Positions 35,601-47,900 of a stretch of 64,000 nt of DNA are shown piece by piece (within the stretch, counting starts at the first letter, position 1; every line of letters starts with the position of its first letter). A program made the translations under genes and the position numbers. The stretch is from Polytrichum commune (Eukaryota > Streptophyta > Polytrichopsida > Polytrichales > Polytrichaceae): positions 13,080,001 to 13,144,000 of the forward strand of contig OX485804.1 in assembly GCA_950295325.1 (NCBI GenBank), given 5' to 3'. Under the pieces are notes generated by a model that ran no database searches, was not told the DNA's origin, and saw nothing but the letters and a program-made list of their open reading frames with translations.

Positions 35601-37019
35601 AGAAATCACACCCTGACTGACTACTCACCGATGGCTGATAGTGGACAGAAAAACTGTAGCCTCCTGAGTACTATTCACTGCAGATCCACCACACTGTAGA
35701 ACTGGGGAAGGGAGTTGTCCTACACCATCATTAATTACTGTAAAACATTCATAGAGCTGCAACAACCAACACAAAATTGTCCAGACTGTAAATTTACAGA
35801 CCAGCTCTTACTGGTACATAACTACGAGGAAGGTAAATGTACCTCACAAATTACCAAAAACATAGTAGAAGAAACTTCTGATTGCGAATGCAAAAAGATA
35901 ACTCAATAATTAAAGCAACTGATTACCGATTTTAATGTTGCAAAGATTTCATCCTTTTCTGAAGCCTGCAATAAAGATAGCCATTCCATTCGAAATGCAT
36001 TCTGTGCAATCCCAAAACAACAAGAAACCAGTGGCAAGTAAGGGAAGAATAAAACAACTAAAACAAAGTGAAGTGCCAAATGCATAACAGCTGATACTTT
36101 CCAACCTTGTAGCACAGATGAGGTCCTGCAGCACTCTGTTCATTGAGCGTAAGACCCACACATGCCTAAATCTCCACCCTAAACCAAGTATTCCCAACAC
36201 TGAGGAGACACAATTACATGTGATAAGATCCCAGCACATTCTGGCAAACAGCACAAGATACATCTCACAGGATATTCTCAGAAGCCATATCAACTATCAG
36301 GCACCTTTGCAGAAACAAGCAAACAGTACCTTGACTGATAAAAGTAACAACGTCAGAGCTGGTCGTGCATCTGGACTATCCTTGAACTTGCATATCTGCA
36401 ACAAGACACATATTAGAATAGAACATGGCATACAGAAGTGTGAGTGGTGACTACCGGAGATTACAACAAAATACTAATGGCAACTACTGAACAACCTTTA
36501 TTATGAAGTATTGATTGCAAGTGGAGTTGTGAATTTAAAAGACTTAGGCGAGATCCCACTGTCGTGCAGTAAGGAGTATATAAATGAATCATAATATAAA
36601 ATAGCACGGCCCTTTAAGCATATTTAAATTGTTGGAACAGCAATTTGAATATTGAAATTTTCATTTTCACATAGTAAGCTTGAGCAGCTTTGATGGCACC
36701 AGAACAACCAAGTCAACAAAAATTCTACACCATACTAAACGCCTTAGGACTATAGTACTGGATAACATTTCCATAGTGCTAACCTGCTTGACCAGTGGTA
36801 GTAGATCTTTCCTCCACTGGGGTGTAACATTGTTCGCCACAAGAGAATCGATAATCCTGCAAATTCAATAGGTGCAAGCACAATTTTTTTTAAGCAATGA
36901 AGATACTGAACCCTCCTGACGGACCACATACAAACTATTGTTACTTATCGTCAAAATCCAAAAATCGTGTACAGTAGTAACCTGCCAACCGTAAGCAGGT
37001 GCTCATTGACCACCACTAC
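29624..37019 (-). CDS. PIAL-type SP-RING SUMO E3/E4 ligase (minus strand)
   Basis: PIAL proteins extend SUMO chains and act in gene silencing in the nucleus. Exons in minus order: 36982-37019, 36784-36856, 36330-36395, 35927-36001, 35629-35756, 35209-35260, 34935-34997, 34562-34629, 33942-33993, 33723-33807, 32924-33095, 32443-32494, 31917-32033, 31096-31809, 30455-30514, 29624-30370. This gives 853 residues with all phases matching. N-terminal blocks match the PIAL pattern: IIDSLVANNVTP, LLLLSVKNAF, HRFYPRLQISAIFVAV, FLVNGRQIEKRV and VGANVLQVIGEFAG. The SP-RING is complete (PVKATTCRHLQCFDYDSF then RPAWRCPCCN, then WPDIRID), with Zn ligands C, H, C, C. Exon 14 encodes a likely SUMO-interacting motif (VDMIDLSLEGESD). 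The Gln/Pro-rich tail contains four 13-residue repeats. The first coding exon is unresolved; a frame with MNAIRSILAGAPVD near 37620-37760 is a candidate. Confidence 0.9.
29880..30031 (-). repeat. Coding minisatellite, four units of 39 bp, in the last exon of the PIAL-type gene
   Basis: Four near-identical 39-bp units encode the 13-residue repeat ARAPGGQPAVNPT in the low-complexity C-terminal tail. The first units (in plus-strand order) are identical and the fourth differs at a few bases (for example A to C in GGATTCACTGC), indicating recent expansion or homogenisation. The length is a multiple of three, so copy-number change would keep the frame. Confidence 0.9.
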
Positions 37020-38845
37020 CTCAAAAGAGAAATATGACAAACATGAGCTGCTTTGTAAGGCCTCCAAGGGAAAACAAAGGAAAATGCAATCGATAAGAGT
37101 TTGGCGACTGCCTATGCAAATGCTGCTTGAACTAGTAATGTGGCATTCGGCGCATGCAGTCTGATTGAAGGAAATGTGTAATATGCTATTAGCACTGCAT
37201 CAACCATACGAAGAATGTGACTCTAAAGAAACACAGTCCCCTATTCAGATAAAGGTCATTGTCAAGTTGCGTGAGTAAATGTCAGTGCATAATCTGACGA
37301 CTTTTGATACTGGATGTCTGATATATACAGTAAAATCCTTTGATGGGTTATTTACAGCTAATTGCCAAGTTGGGCATTCCGGAATATGCGTCACTGTCTA
37401 AATCGCTAATAACATTTTTTAGGACAATGCGGACAAAATCCTGGCAGACTCCGATTCGATACATAGCATCAAGACGACACGATTGGCAGACCCATGTGTA
37501 CTCTCAGCGCTACTGAACAAATCAATTCAAGACGACATTAATCCTGAGGGTTGATCTCGTTTGCTAGTAATGACTCCTCACAATGTGGAAAGTGAGAGAC
37601 TGCCGTACTTGGAAAGGAGAAGACATTGGTTGCATAAGTTCCTGACATCCACAGGAGCACCTGCAAGGATACTCCTGATTGCGTTCATCGAATGGAACAG
37701 AGCCTGGTCATTCCAGGGCCGTGACGAAGGTATCTTTCCTTTCCTCGGAACAAGTCTTATCGCGTTCATCGTGCCCATACATTATTTGCGCTACTGCTAC
37801 CACTTTCACAAGTGATTCCCTCCCCTGCACTTCGCCACTATCTTCATGAATGTAGTGCAGTTTCCAGCTGATCCACCCAAGATTAATCAATCCGTTAACC
37901 AAAAATCGAAAACGCACACAAGGGCACCATCCCATCTGCCCTTGACCCATCCCCATCCCACCTCCTCTGCAATATTTTCCAAGCACGGGCAGCAGTGGCT
38001 AAATTTGGATATCTAATGCAAATGTCCTAAACAGAGGTCCAGCTTGAATACACCAGTACTGAACATACTACGACGAGAATTGGCCAATACCTCCACATCA
38101 CAGACCTATGGAATAGTCAATTGAGCGCCACTGCCGCCTCGCGAGTTGACAGCAGAACAAATAGGTCAGCGAGTCAGCAATGACTACCTTGGCAGACCTT
38201 CACTTTTGCTTGAAACCTTACACTACATTTGAGCAGAGTGAAACTCCTCCTCTACGAGCTGCAACACTTCCAGAAACAAACGACAACAAAATGCGAGGCC
38301 ATCCTCCACAATTGGCGACACTCGGGCATCATCGACTATCGGGTAGCAACTACTATGGTTACTCCCCTTGCATCATTACGTTGGCCCTGTAAGCAGCAGC
38401 AAGCTCGATCACAAACCCCGGCATCGCCATTGCCACTTGTGATGCGGATGAAGTGGCGCGAGCTCATCAGGGCCCATGCTGGCATGCAGCTGCTGATGAC
38501 GATAACGATGACGATTCATACATTGGCGCCAAAATGGCGATGATGCGCACCGTTAGCAGGAGATATACCTAGACTACTACTACTACTCTACTACTACTAC
38601 TGGCGGCACTGCTGCTGCTGCTGCTGCAGTGCATCATACGAATGAGTAAAAAAGAAAACAAACCAACGAACCAACGAACGAACAAACAGAAAGGGCCACG
38701 ATGCCTGGAACTCGAGTCCATCTGCCAATGAGCGCCAAACCCTAATTTCCAGGTTTCCACGGGACAGTGGGAATGCGTCTTCGTCCCTCCAGCTGGCCCC
38801 GCTACCTGCACATCGTACCCGGCCAACCCGCGGCCGTAGTCCTTA
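37020..38845 (-). promoter_or_regulatory. 5' region of the PIAL-type gene, first exon unresolved
   Basis: This region must contain the start codon, leader and promoter of the minus-strand gene. A minus-strand frame at 37578-37778 encodes MNAIRSILAGAPVDVRNL and could hold the first exon. Donors GCAG|GTGCTC (phase 1) and GAT|GTCAGG (phase 0) could each join the next exon if the acceptor is chosen accordingly. Another donor-like site (GCCAAG|GTAGTC, near 38190) may end an untranslated exon. CTA and CTG triplet runs lie at 38572-38628. Confidence 0.4.
38572..38628. repeat. CTA and CTG trinucleotide microsatellites
   Basis: A run of CTA units (38572-38600, interrupted once) is followed by a run of CTG units (about 38608-38628). 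They lie in the presumed promoter or leader of the minus-strand PIAL-type gene. No coding use is apparent. Confidence 0.85.
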
Positions 38846-39342
38846 GGGCCACTTCACACACGAGATTGAGAGCCCGTGACCAATACACTCCAAGCACTCT
38901 CATTGGTGGAAAAGGCGGAGCCGGTCCAAGTTCACTTCACACTACGCTTGGGACCAACGGAGTATGTGAATGCAAGATGGATGTAAAGTCTACATGGATT
39001 TCTAGATGACATCGAATGGATCATGTTTCATGGTCACTTGGATTATTTTCAAAAACCACCTCTTGGAGGTAGGCCTAACACAAAACCGGGAGACCAAGGC
39101 ACTCCGAACGCTCACAACCGTTGAATTATTGTATCTTATCATGTTTGAGGACCCACATGAATAGAAATTCATTGAGATGGCATTTGGTTGAGGGCCCGGT
39201 CACATATGGCTTCACACTACACTTGAGCATCCGTGACCACACTACGTGATTTTGGAGGTTTGTTAGCAGAGCCTTTGGACACTTTCTTTTGGGCTCTCAC
39301 AATTTCATGGTCACGGCTCTTGGCTCATGTGTGAAGTGGCCC
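38846..39342. mobile_element. PIF/Harbinger-like MITE with TTA target duplication
   Basis: Inverted ends of 19 bases with one mismatch (GGGCCACTTCACACACGAG) are flanked by TTA at 38843-38845 and 39343-39345. Length is 497 bp with no coding sequence. It is closely related to the nested element at 15555-16145, sharing the internal GTTCACTTCACACTACGCTT and GGTCACGGCTCTTGGCTCAT blocks. It sits directly upstream of the minus-strand PIAL-type gene. Confidence 0.85.
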
Positions 39343-40042
39343 TTAGTAAGCGGGCCAGTTGAGTCCTCAAGCCTCATGCAACAATTATACGAGGCCAAAG
39401 AGGTGCTAAAATGAGTTTGACCCCCAATGAATCAATATAGGGATATCAAGGGTCAGCATCTATGAACGGGGACAACTGACCGTTGGTTCCAGATGCACCG
39501 GTTGAGTTTGCAAATCAACCGGTTGAAGTTCAAGACTACATGAAAATTACCAATCGTTTTAGAATAATTTTTTTAATTTAGCTCAAATTAATGAAGAAAA
39601 AACCGAATATTGTACCATGTAACCGGTTGGACTTGGAAACACTAGGATCCCAACCGATTATGCTCATAAATCTCCTTGGACAATGGTCAGCATACACTAC
39701 GGTGAAGAAGTGCACATGTCAAGAATTTAGGGGATTGGAGCAATATGATTGGTTATGAAATGGGTTCTTTGTTGACCAAGATTTCTCCAGTGGAGACCTT
39801 CAAGCCATACCAATTATAATGTCTCAAAAAAGAAAAGAAAAAATAACCAAAAAAAAGGGGCATGATCCACCCAATCTTGAGCCTTGTAGACTTGTAGGGA
39901 ACTAAGAGTTGAAGTTCCCCTCAACTAGTCCTCGAGCATATAGTTAACCGGCTATCCCTTCATGCCTTTGGGGTGAGTTAAGTGTTCTTAACCAACCATC
40001 GTTACTTACAAGGTGGTAACATCATGTAACATCATAGTCCCA
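39343..40042. other. Intergenic, with several CCGGTTG motifs
   Basis: No gene recognised. Between about 39497 and 39660 the motif ACCGGTTGA or AACCGGTTG recurs four times in different contexts. This may be the remnant of a repeat or a cluster of protein-binding sites; I cannot decide. Confidence 0.35.
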
Positions 40043-40347
40043 ACTACACAAAATATGATATTTAGTGTTAGATACACTAAATATGAACACTACACTAAAT
40101 ATCACTAACCCTATGAAAGTAAGTAACATTAAATGTAAACTCAAACACTAAATATCATCTATGGTAATATGTGAAAGTTACATGCACGAATTTAGTGTTT
40201 AGTAGGAAAGAGGTGGCAACAAGGAAGGCGGCGGCGCCGCATTTATGTCTAACACTAATTATCAAAAAATTGAAAATTAGTGTTGAGCAAAGCAGGGTGG
40301 TAAAACACTAAATCTAATTAAACACTAAATATCATATTTGGTGTAGT
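40043..40347. mobile_element. MITE of the ACTACACxAAATAT family
   Basis: The ends are inverted copies of about 27 bp beginning ACTACACAAAATATGATATT. The interior is rich in CACTAAATATxA motifs and has a GC-rich island (AGGCGGCGGCGCCGC). A second copy lies at 49093-49420 with matching interior landmarks (AAGTAACATTAAATGTAAACTCAA split across variants, TTTATGTCTAACACTAATT). The terminus resembles the CACTACAA ends of plant CACTA elements. The target duplication is not clear. Confidence 0.75.
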
Positions 40348-40879
40348 GGGTGACTCCCTTTACCTTACAGAACTATTACATCTCACAAGGTGGAGTCCTC
40401 TAGTCTTACAAATATCAAAGTCTAGTTGGATTTAGAGATAGCAAAGGTGACAAATAAATAGATACATGTTGCTCACCTCCCCACTTGGGTCAGCTTTATA
40501 CACGGCTTGGTACCGGCCCGAGCACCAGCCCGATTCATGTCCTTTAAGCCCTTAATCCAACCCCACTGTATGAACTTTTTTTGGGCCCAACCTTGTCCCA
40601 TGTGAAGTGACGAGGTGCGACTCTAGGGCCCGATCATCTTGAGGGTTAAATTTCATGGAGTTTACCACGGTCAATGCTTGGTGTTTTCAACAATTAAGTT
40701 TCACGACACTTACCATGGGTTGTAATTAGTGAATCAAAATTGGGTCCCACTAGACCAAATAGGGGCCTTTGAATCTATTATGGCATCCAAATGCTCCTAT
40801 AAATTTATCTACCATGTTCAATGGATTAACCAATGGATGTGATTTAGGTAGCACACCAAATTCTCGATTAATGGCTTAA
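40348..40879. other. Intergenic; possible left end of a decayed TTA-type element
   Basis: At about 40490 GGGTCAGCTTTATACACGGC weakly mirrors the sequence around 41719-41743 (GCCCCAAGTATAAAGTGAACC, followed by TTA). This suggests a decayed element of about 1.25 kb surrounding the tandem array. The match is degenerate, so the call is tentative. Confidence 0.3.
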
Positions 40880-41450
40880 ATGTTTCATTTTTATCTTAAG
40901 TGTGTGATAATCGCCCTAATTGTTGTGTTATTAGCCTTATGCTACCATATTTGTACTAATCATTGTGTTATTGGACTAACCCATTGCGTAATGCATGCCA
41001 AATTCTTGAATAATGACTTGAATGTTTAATTTTTATCTTAAGTGTATAATTAGCGCCTTAATTGTGGTATTCTTAGCCTAGTGCTAACATACTTATATTA
41101 ATTATTGTCTTTTAGGCTAACCCATAGCCTACGCCATATTATATGCTTGATTAAATGATTAAATGTTTCATTTTTTATCTTAAGTGTGTGATTAGCACCT
41201 TAATTGTTGTGTTATTAGCCTAATGCTATCATATTTATGCTATTTTTTTGCGTTATTAGACTAACCCATAGCCTAAGCCATATTGTATCCTTGATTAAAT
41301 GCTTGAATGTTTCATTTTTATCTTAAGTGTGTGATTAACACCCTAATTGTTGCCTTATTAGTCTAATGCAATCGTATTTATGCTAATTGTTGCATTATTA
41401 GAGGAGTGGAGAGGAGAGGAGTGGAGAGGAGAGGAGAGGAGAGGAAAAAA
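40880..41450. repeat. Tandem array with a period of about 142 bp, ending in a GAGGA polypurine tract
   Basis: Four units start at TGTTTCATTTTTATCTTAAG-type sequence near 40881, 41023, 41164 and 41308. Each continues through GTGTGTGATTAGC, CCTTAATTGTTG, TTATTAGCCTAATGC and ACTAACCCATAGCC. Similarity between units is high but imperfect. The array ends in repeated GGAGA purine runs at 41400-41447. Non-coding. Confidence 0.8.
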
Positions 41451-41771
41451 ATTTACCCCCTAAAGATGGACGGACAAGATGAGCTCAATCCAACGGATCA
41501 GCCCAATCCAGCCCCAGGTGAGAGTTTGGGCCGCGGAAAAACTCGTCCCAATTTCTTCACTAGGGCCCAATGGTTTAGCGCCAGAATTGTGCCACCTAGG
41601 ACGCCACATGGGATGAGTGATTGTTCGGGCCGGCCCTTAGTATAAAGCCCTTGGGCCCGATTTGATGAAATTGAGCGATCCTATTGGCCCAAATTTTGAG
41701 AGTTTGGGCCGGCCCTCAATCTAGCCCCAAGTATAAAGTGAACCTTAGAAATGAACATCCGTGTTCATGTA

Positions 41772-42714
41772 CCGTAGGTTCATAGCTGGTCCGACACTAA
41801 ATTTTTTTTTTTTAAAAGAGTCAAAATTTTTGGAATATTATTGGCATTTTTTGCCGAATATAAAATTAATTATTTTTCAAAATTGCCGAAACGTAAGAAT
41901 TTTTTACTTTTCACTAGAGTTTTACTTACAGTGGAAGCATATGTGAATTTTGAAAGAGAGAAGATGCTCCTTTTGTAATCAAGCTCACTTACATTAGTCC
42001 ACAAAGAATATGGGTCAAGAAGTAGCAAGACTCTAGGTGAGGCTTTTCAAATGTGTTGTACACAAATTTTTGGAGTCCAATTGAGCATAGAAGATGAAGT
42101 TTTATAGAATTTTGTCCAACTAACAAAAGTTGAGAAATCAATCCTTCTTCCACCTCCAACAAGTTTTGTGTCAAAATAAGTCTTTATGCAAAAGATATGG
42201 ACAAAACATTGCAGCCGTGTGAAGATCAAAAAATTAAAATGCGTTCATAACAGTTTTTCAGAGCTCATTTGTGCATAGAAGATCAACTTTTTTGGAATTT
42301 TTTGGGTCTAAGAAAAGTTTAGAAATCAAGTAATCTTGCACCTCCAACAAATTTTATGTCATTTGAAGACTCTATGCAAAAGTTATGTGTGTTATAAAAA
42401 TGAAGTCTAACTCGGTGCTTCACCTCAAAGTTTACATATCCCATATGCATTGTTGAACACAACTCCACTCTACTTGCATAAAGCACAGAGCATTCTCAAC
42501 TCTTCACTTACATCTTACTTGTCATTCAATGCAAGAGAGATGTACAAGATATAAGCTTAAATAGAAAATTAAAAATGAATTTAAGCTGAAATTTTAAAAA
42601 TTAAAAAAGATATTGTTGAAAATATGAATATACTATTTTAAGGTGCCAAACCTACTTTTTGAACTTTAATTAATTATTCGGCAAACATGTGTCAAACCAG
42701 CTATGAACCTACGG
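41772..42714. mobile_element. TA-flanked 943-bp element with 26-bp terminal inverted repeats
   Basis: The ends are inverted copies starting CCGTAGGTTCATAGCTGGTC, 24 of 26 bases matching. They are flanked by TA at 41770-41771 and 42715-42716, consistent with a Tc1/mariner-type target site. The interior has no long frame but contains diverged internal repeats (AAGTTTTATAGAATTTTGTC near 42093 compared with AACTTTTTTGGAATTTTTTG near 42285). Non-autonomous. The ends differ from those of the Tc1-like element at 26187-28318. Confidence 0.75.
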
Positions 42715-44511
42715 TACTGCAAAACCCAAATTGCATCAAAACAATAGTTAAGGCCACCACTTAAATTAAACCAAGCCTTGGGATCTATATTTGTACCTAT
42801 GTTCCATGCCACTTGAAGGGCGAGGCATATCAATAATAACGCCCCATTTATGTTATCTTGTGTAAGCTTGAAAGAAGGGAAAATGCATACCCTTAAGATA
42901 CCTTTCACCTCAAACATTTATGCACAACAAGGGCTTCATGATCACGCTTAACACCATGGTGTGTAAGGATGTTGTCCGACTTGGCTACTGAATCCCAATA
43001 CTCCTTGAGACTTCTACACTAAAGTTGTTTTCCAACTCCCAAAAATTATGCTCAAATGCATATTTGAGCCATTTAATCAGATAAAATTTCTTGGGGCAAG
43101 AACGAGACCATGTTTATTAATGTGAAAGCATGCGTTTTATTTCATATAATGCGTCCTCCTCAAAGATTGGTAGAGACCATGCCATCAATTGTATTCAACT
43201 GATAAAATGACACATGAAAGACATCGTGAATCTTAAATGTGTTTGGCAATTGCACCAGTATGTCACAACCCATGTCCTCTTGGTTATCCAAAATGGGCCA
43301 ACCGACCACGGTAATAGTTCTATAGCACCTAGGACCTTCAACTTAATGTTTGCAATACTTACAAGCATTTGCCAGTCCACCTCATAAGAAACTTCTCGTA
43401 ACTTCTCAGCATATGTGGAAGAACTACAATATGATGGGAAGAGCTTCCTTGAAATGTTGCCAATCCAATGGGTTCTTCCCATCATATTGTAGTTCTTCTA
43501 CTACTGTAGTATGTCCTAGTGTTAGACCACATTAGTCTCCAAATAAGTGGAGGTTGTGTTGACCCACTTATCTTACGGAATGCAACTTGCAATGAGGAAC
43601 TTTTGAATGTGGGTCACCCATGCCTAAATTGTCATTTTAGAGTGTTCTTTGTAGTTTTTAGGTTTTGTTGAGGTGTCAACAAATTTACCCTTTTCAACTT
43701 CTTGGATTGTTTCCAAGAAATGAAGCTTTAATCCTTGGAAAATTTGGCCATCCTCAAGTTTTCCATGAAAGCCTTGATTTAACAAACCTCCCACATGTTT
43801 GTCACTATCTTTCACAATGACCATTATCAATCAAAATGATGAGTTGAAGAACTCGTTTTATTTTCCTTGTAACATCTAATTACAATTGTAGCCCAAGTAG
43901 GTCTTGGTCTAAGCTCAACCACCCGACCATAGCACAGGTAGATCACTCCATTGTCAAGTTGAACACCACGTGCGACCAAAAAAAATCTTCTTTTGGTAAG
44001 TTGCACCACCAAAATGGGTCAAAATTTTATCAAATGTTTTTCATGAGTAGATATACACAATACCTATGACATAGTCAAAAGTGGTAACTAAATTTGATGA
44101 TTTTTTTTTTCATAAAACATACCATTTCTAACTAGAATGACACAAAATTGAACTAAAAAAAATACAAATGACTAAAAATTTCAAAAAAGTATACAAAAGG
44201 TACTATCAATGGTTATGTATATGTAGAAAAAATATCATAAATTTTAAAATTATATATGACATGTAATATAGGGGTAGCAAACTTTGTCCGCACGTGGTGT
44301 CAACTTGACAATGAAGTGACCTCCCCGTGGACCATAGGAGAGAGACAAAAAGATCCTCTCTCCTCCCCCAAGCTTGCTCTTATGCCTAAGGCACTACTTT
44401 TACTTTCTATTTTCACATGTATTAAAATTGTTCCATTCATAGCTCTATCTCTTAGTTCTACTATGAATCTTCTATCTTTGGTTCTTCTAGAACCTTCCTC
44501 CATCTTTTAAT
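42715..44511. other. Gene-free region containing a perfect hairpin
   Basis: No protein or RNA gene was recognised. A perfect 25-bp inverted repeat lies at 43418-43442 and 43474-43498 (see findings). The rest is AT-rich with frequent stops in all frames. Confidence 0.4.
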
Positions 44512-44970
44512 GTTGGAATTGTCTAATTCCAACTTGATTCATCCATCCTTAATTATAGTTGGAGCTATCTAATTCCAACTTGATTGAACCATACTTAATT
44601 ATAATTGGAACTATCTAAATCCAACTTGATCCATCCATCATTTCTTCTAGTTGGAACCATCTAATTTCAACTTGATTCATCCATCCATTTTTCTAGTTGG
44701 AACTATCTAATTTCAACTAAATTTATTTGTTCATTGAGAGATTTCTAACTCCAATGAATAACATTCATCTTTCCAAATTTGGAGTGGTCTAACTTCAATG
44801 CACCTCATTGGGAGTTGTCTAACTCATGTGCACATGTTCTCAATTTGGAATGGTCTAATTCTAATGCACTAAATGCGGAGCTATCTAACTTCAATGCACA
44901 TGTTGTCAATCTGGAGTTGTCTAACTCTAGTCCATCCAACTTCAACTAGGAGTTGTCTAGCTCCCATCAT
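44512..44970. repeat. Degenerate tandem array, unit about 46 bp in the left part
   Basis: The units share GTTGGAACTATCTAATTCCA then AACTTGATTCATCCATCC. Starts fall near 44512, 44559, 44606, 44652 and 44697, a spacing of 45-47 bp. To the right the array continues as shorter, more diverged units around GGAGTTGTCTAACTCxAATGCA. The core is itself a short inverted repeat (TTGGAA...TTCCAA), so each unit could form a small hairpin. Non-coding. Confidence 0.75.
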
Positions 44971-47900
44971 CCTCTGCTTACACATTGGCACATGTGGTTA
45001 GAATATTCAATCATCCATCAATATTTCTAGTTACCTTACACTTGAGCTTCTCATAGTTTAGTTCTAACATCGCAAGTTGATCTTGGTCATCCATCAACTT
45101 ACCTTCATAATATTCCCATGTCCTCCATGTGAGCAATTTGTCCACAATTTCATCATGTGTCTTTGGTGTTGGGAAGGTATAAACATGGTTAAATGTAGAA
45201 GGAACATCCTCATCATTAGGGGTAGAGATATCCATTTCCAATGCCATGGTGTCCACACCACGTATGGAAACAATATTTTAAAATCAAATAGCCCTATGAC
45301 TTAGTTCAAAAGCTTGACAAATCCTAACATACTCAAGGAAAATATAAGGACTCAAAATGATGCACTTAAAACTCCTAAACAAACCTTGACAAACAATTGC
45401 ATAAAACCAAAATTTGCAAATAACCTGCAGGTCCAGTCACCAAAAGTATTGCAGCAAAATTTCTATCAAGCCTGCCTCGAACACTCCTCTTGCCTCTCTT
45501 GACACAAAATAAAATGAATTGGACTTTATCCAAGGGCAAAGGGTCTTAACATCGAGGATTATGCCTTGGAGGCCACATTGTTGGTTCCACCCAATGAAAA
45601 CTCAATTTGCCACCCAGTGTTGAATGCAACTCACATCGACCCAACAAAGTGAACTACTCCATTCCTCACCCAAACACTAGGGCAAAAATAAACATGCATA
45701 AATCCTTGAATTATGCAGAGCATGGTGTGGCACATTCCACATTGGTATTGAAGATTGACACTTCTAATTCACAAATGGCACATTGTAAGGTTGCCACCCA
45801 ACTCTACCAAAAGATGTTGGGCGATGCAAGCCATTACAAGGCTTTGTGCAATGCCAAAGTGGGGAATGGCCAACATGGCACCTTTACTACAACATACAAA
45901 GAGATAAAGAAAAAATTATCTTCCACCAATAGTGTAGAGCATGGGTTATTTCAAGGGAGAAGATATTGGTGCTAGAGGTTGCCATGTTCCAATTGCAGCA
46001 AAGGAGGCATTTTCTCCTTGTTGTAGGCTCTCAACAATTGGGACATTGCTCATCTCTTGATTACATCTTTGTGTGCCATTAAACCTTGATGCCCATTTTA
46101 GATTTTTGGAGACAATGCATCATAATCCAACAACACCATCAACGAATCATAAAGACAAATGAGAGAGTGGTGGACTTATGGATGGATACTATATTGTTGG
46201 AGTCACTGCCATTCCGTATCCGAAATCTGGAATAATCATCAACATCGTCTTCAAGGAAAATAATCCCTATTGTATCAAAATTGGTGACATTTCATAATGC
46301 ACATGGCTAGACTTCATCAAATTGTCTTCCATGGCTTTAGGAAAGAAAGGAAAACGAGTGTATTGCAACACACGTGTACTATGAGTTCAAGTTTTTATCC
46401 AAGGGTGAATTATGACAATGATAAGTTCATCCACGTTCCAAACATATACCTACAACATGGTCATGCAACTACTTGAGCCTTGTCGGTGTTGTTAAACACA
46501 AGTGATAATGCTAGTATAGTGTTCATCGTAATGTTTCAAAATGTTAGTTGATGACATGGATTATTTATAATCTATTTGGTTGCACTCAACAATGTTTTGA
46601 ATTATTATAATAAAATAAACAATAGACTGAATACTTTGCTAAGTAGTCCATGGTAATAGACCTCCTTATATTCTTGAATTTTGAAATGTTAATATTATAA
46701 ACTATATTGTAACAAGTAAATATACTACCAAATTTATGTTATGGTCCCTATAGTTGTGGGGATTTATTATATTTGACTTTATTGCTCACATGTTACCATT
46801 CACTGCTTGTGTGTTATCGCTCATCACTCATATATTATCTTCCCTCCCCTCCTCGTGGAAGTGTGGGTTTTTATTTCTTGAGAAAACGAGAATCGTCGTT
46901 CAAAAGTACTATAGGGGGAGTTGATGTTTGAAGAGGGTGACTTAAGTGCATGAATTTTGGAATTGACATTCTTTTTCCAAAAACCATTGGTATGACCCGA
47001 GATTGTTGCATTTTTGACCAATTCTTCTCATGGTGACATATTCTAAATACTCAAATCTTGCACAATCTTTTCTCATAAATGTTGGATTTGGTTTCATTTT
47101 TCTTCTTCTTCTAGAATCTTAACATATAAGAAATTCTCTCATGTAACATTTAGAATCTCCAACTTGTGTGTTTAACAACGAAACAAATCTAACTCTCTTT
47201 TATGGCCCCCTTTCCAGACGGAAGTGCTTTTGGAGATACTAGCCAAAGCTTCCCCAATATCAACGAAGTTTCTTCTTCTTCTCCGTAATCTTCCCTTATA
47301 AGGAGCAGGAGGAAAGACAAAAATATATGAATGGAGGATGGAAATAATGGAGGGAATATTTTTTTTTTCTGTCTTGTGTTTAAAATATATGTACCTAGTC
47401 AACTTCTCAATGATGTGACACCTCTATGAAAAATTGTCTCTTTCTAAATATTCATGAAATGTTGGTAAAAGTTGTCCACTACGTGAAGCCAAGTGAATAA
47501 ATTCGTAGAGGTTTACCAAAAGGAAACGAGAAAAACCACCGTGTTCTTTGATATATGGTTAATGTGACATTTAGACGTGGATGTGGTCAATTGGAGCTAA
47601 CCAACTGTGAGCCACATTAGGTGTCCATATGTGTTTTTAAGAGTAGGAGGCATTAGAAATTAGGATTGGATTTCTCATTAATCATAGAAAAAACATAAAA
47701 AGTGTGTAGCTTGGAGTTGATTTATGGTTTTAGCTTTAGAAGAGAATGTAGCTTTATATTACTAGTAGATGGGAAGAACGTGATTAAGTATTAGTCAAGG
47801 GGTTGTAGACTTATGCCTTGGATACGAAGCTGGGTTTTATTGGCCGAATAGGGCCGACGGGTGTTCGTTTAGGGCTTTGTGTTAGTTTGGAAAGGACTCA

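Noticed and set aside
40490-41743. Full-length TTA-type transposon enclosing the 142-bp array.
   Set aside because: The mirrored ends are too degenerate and the left flank is TTG rather than TTA; mentioned as tentative but not annotated as an element.
45607-45975. 122-codon plus-strand open frame.
   Set aside because: No recognisable domain, no ATG context or splice partners, and the surrounding sequence is repeat-like; noted only as possible debris.
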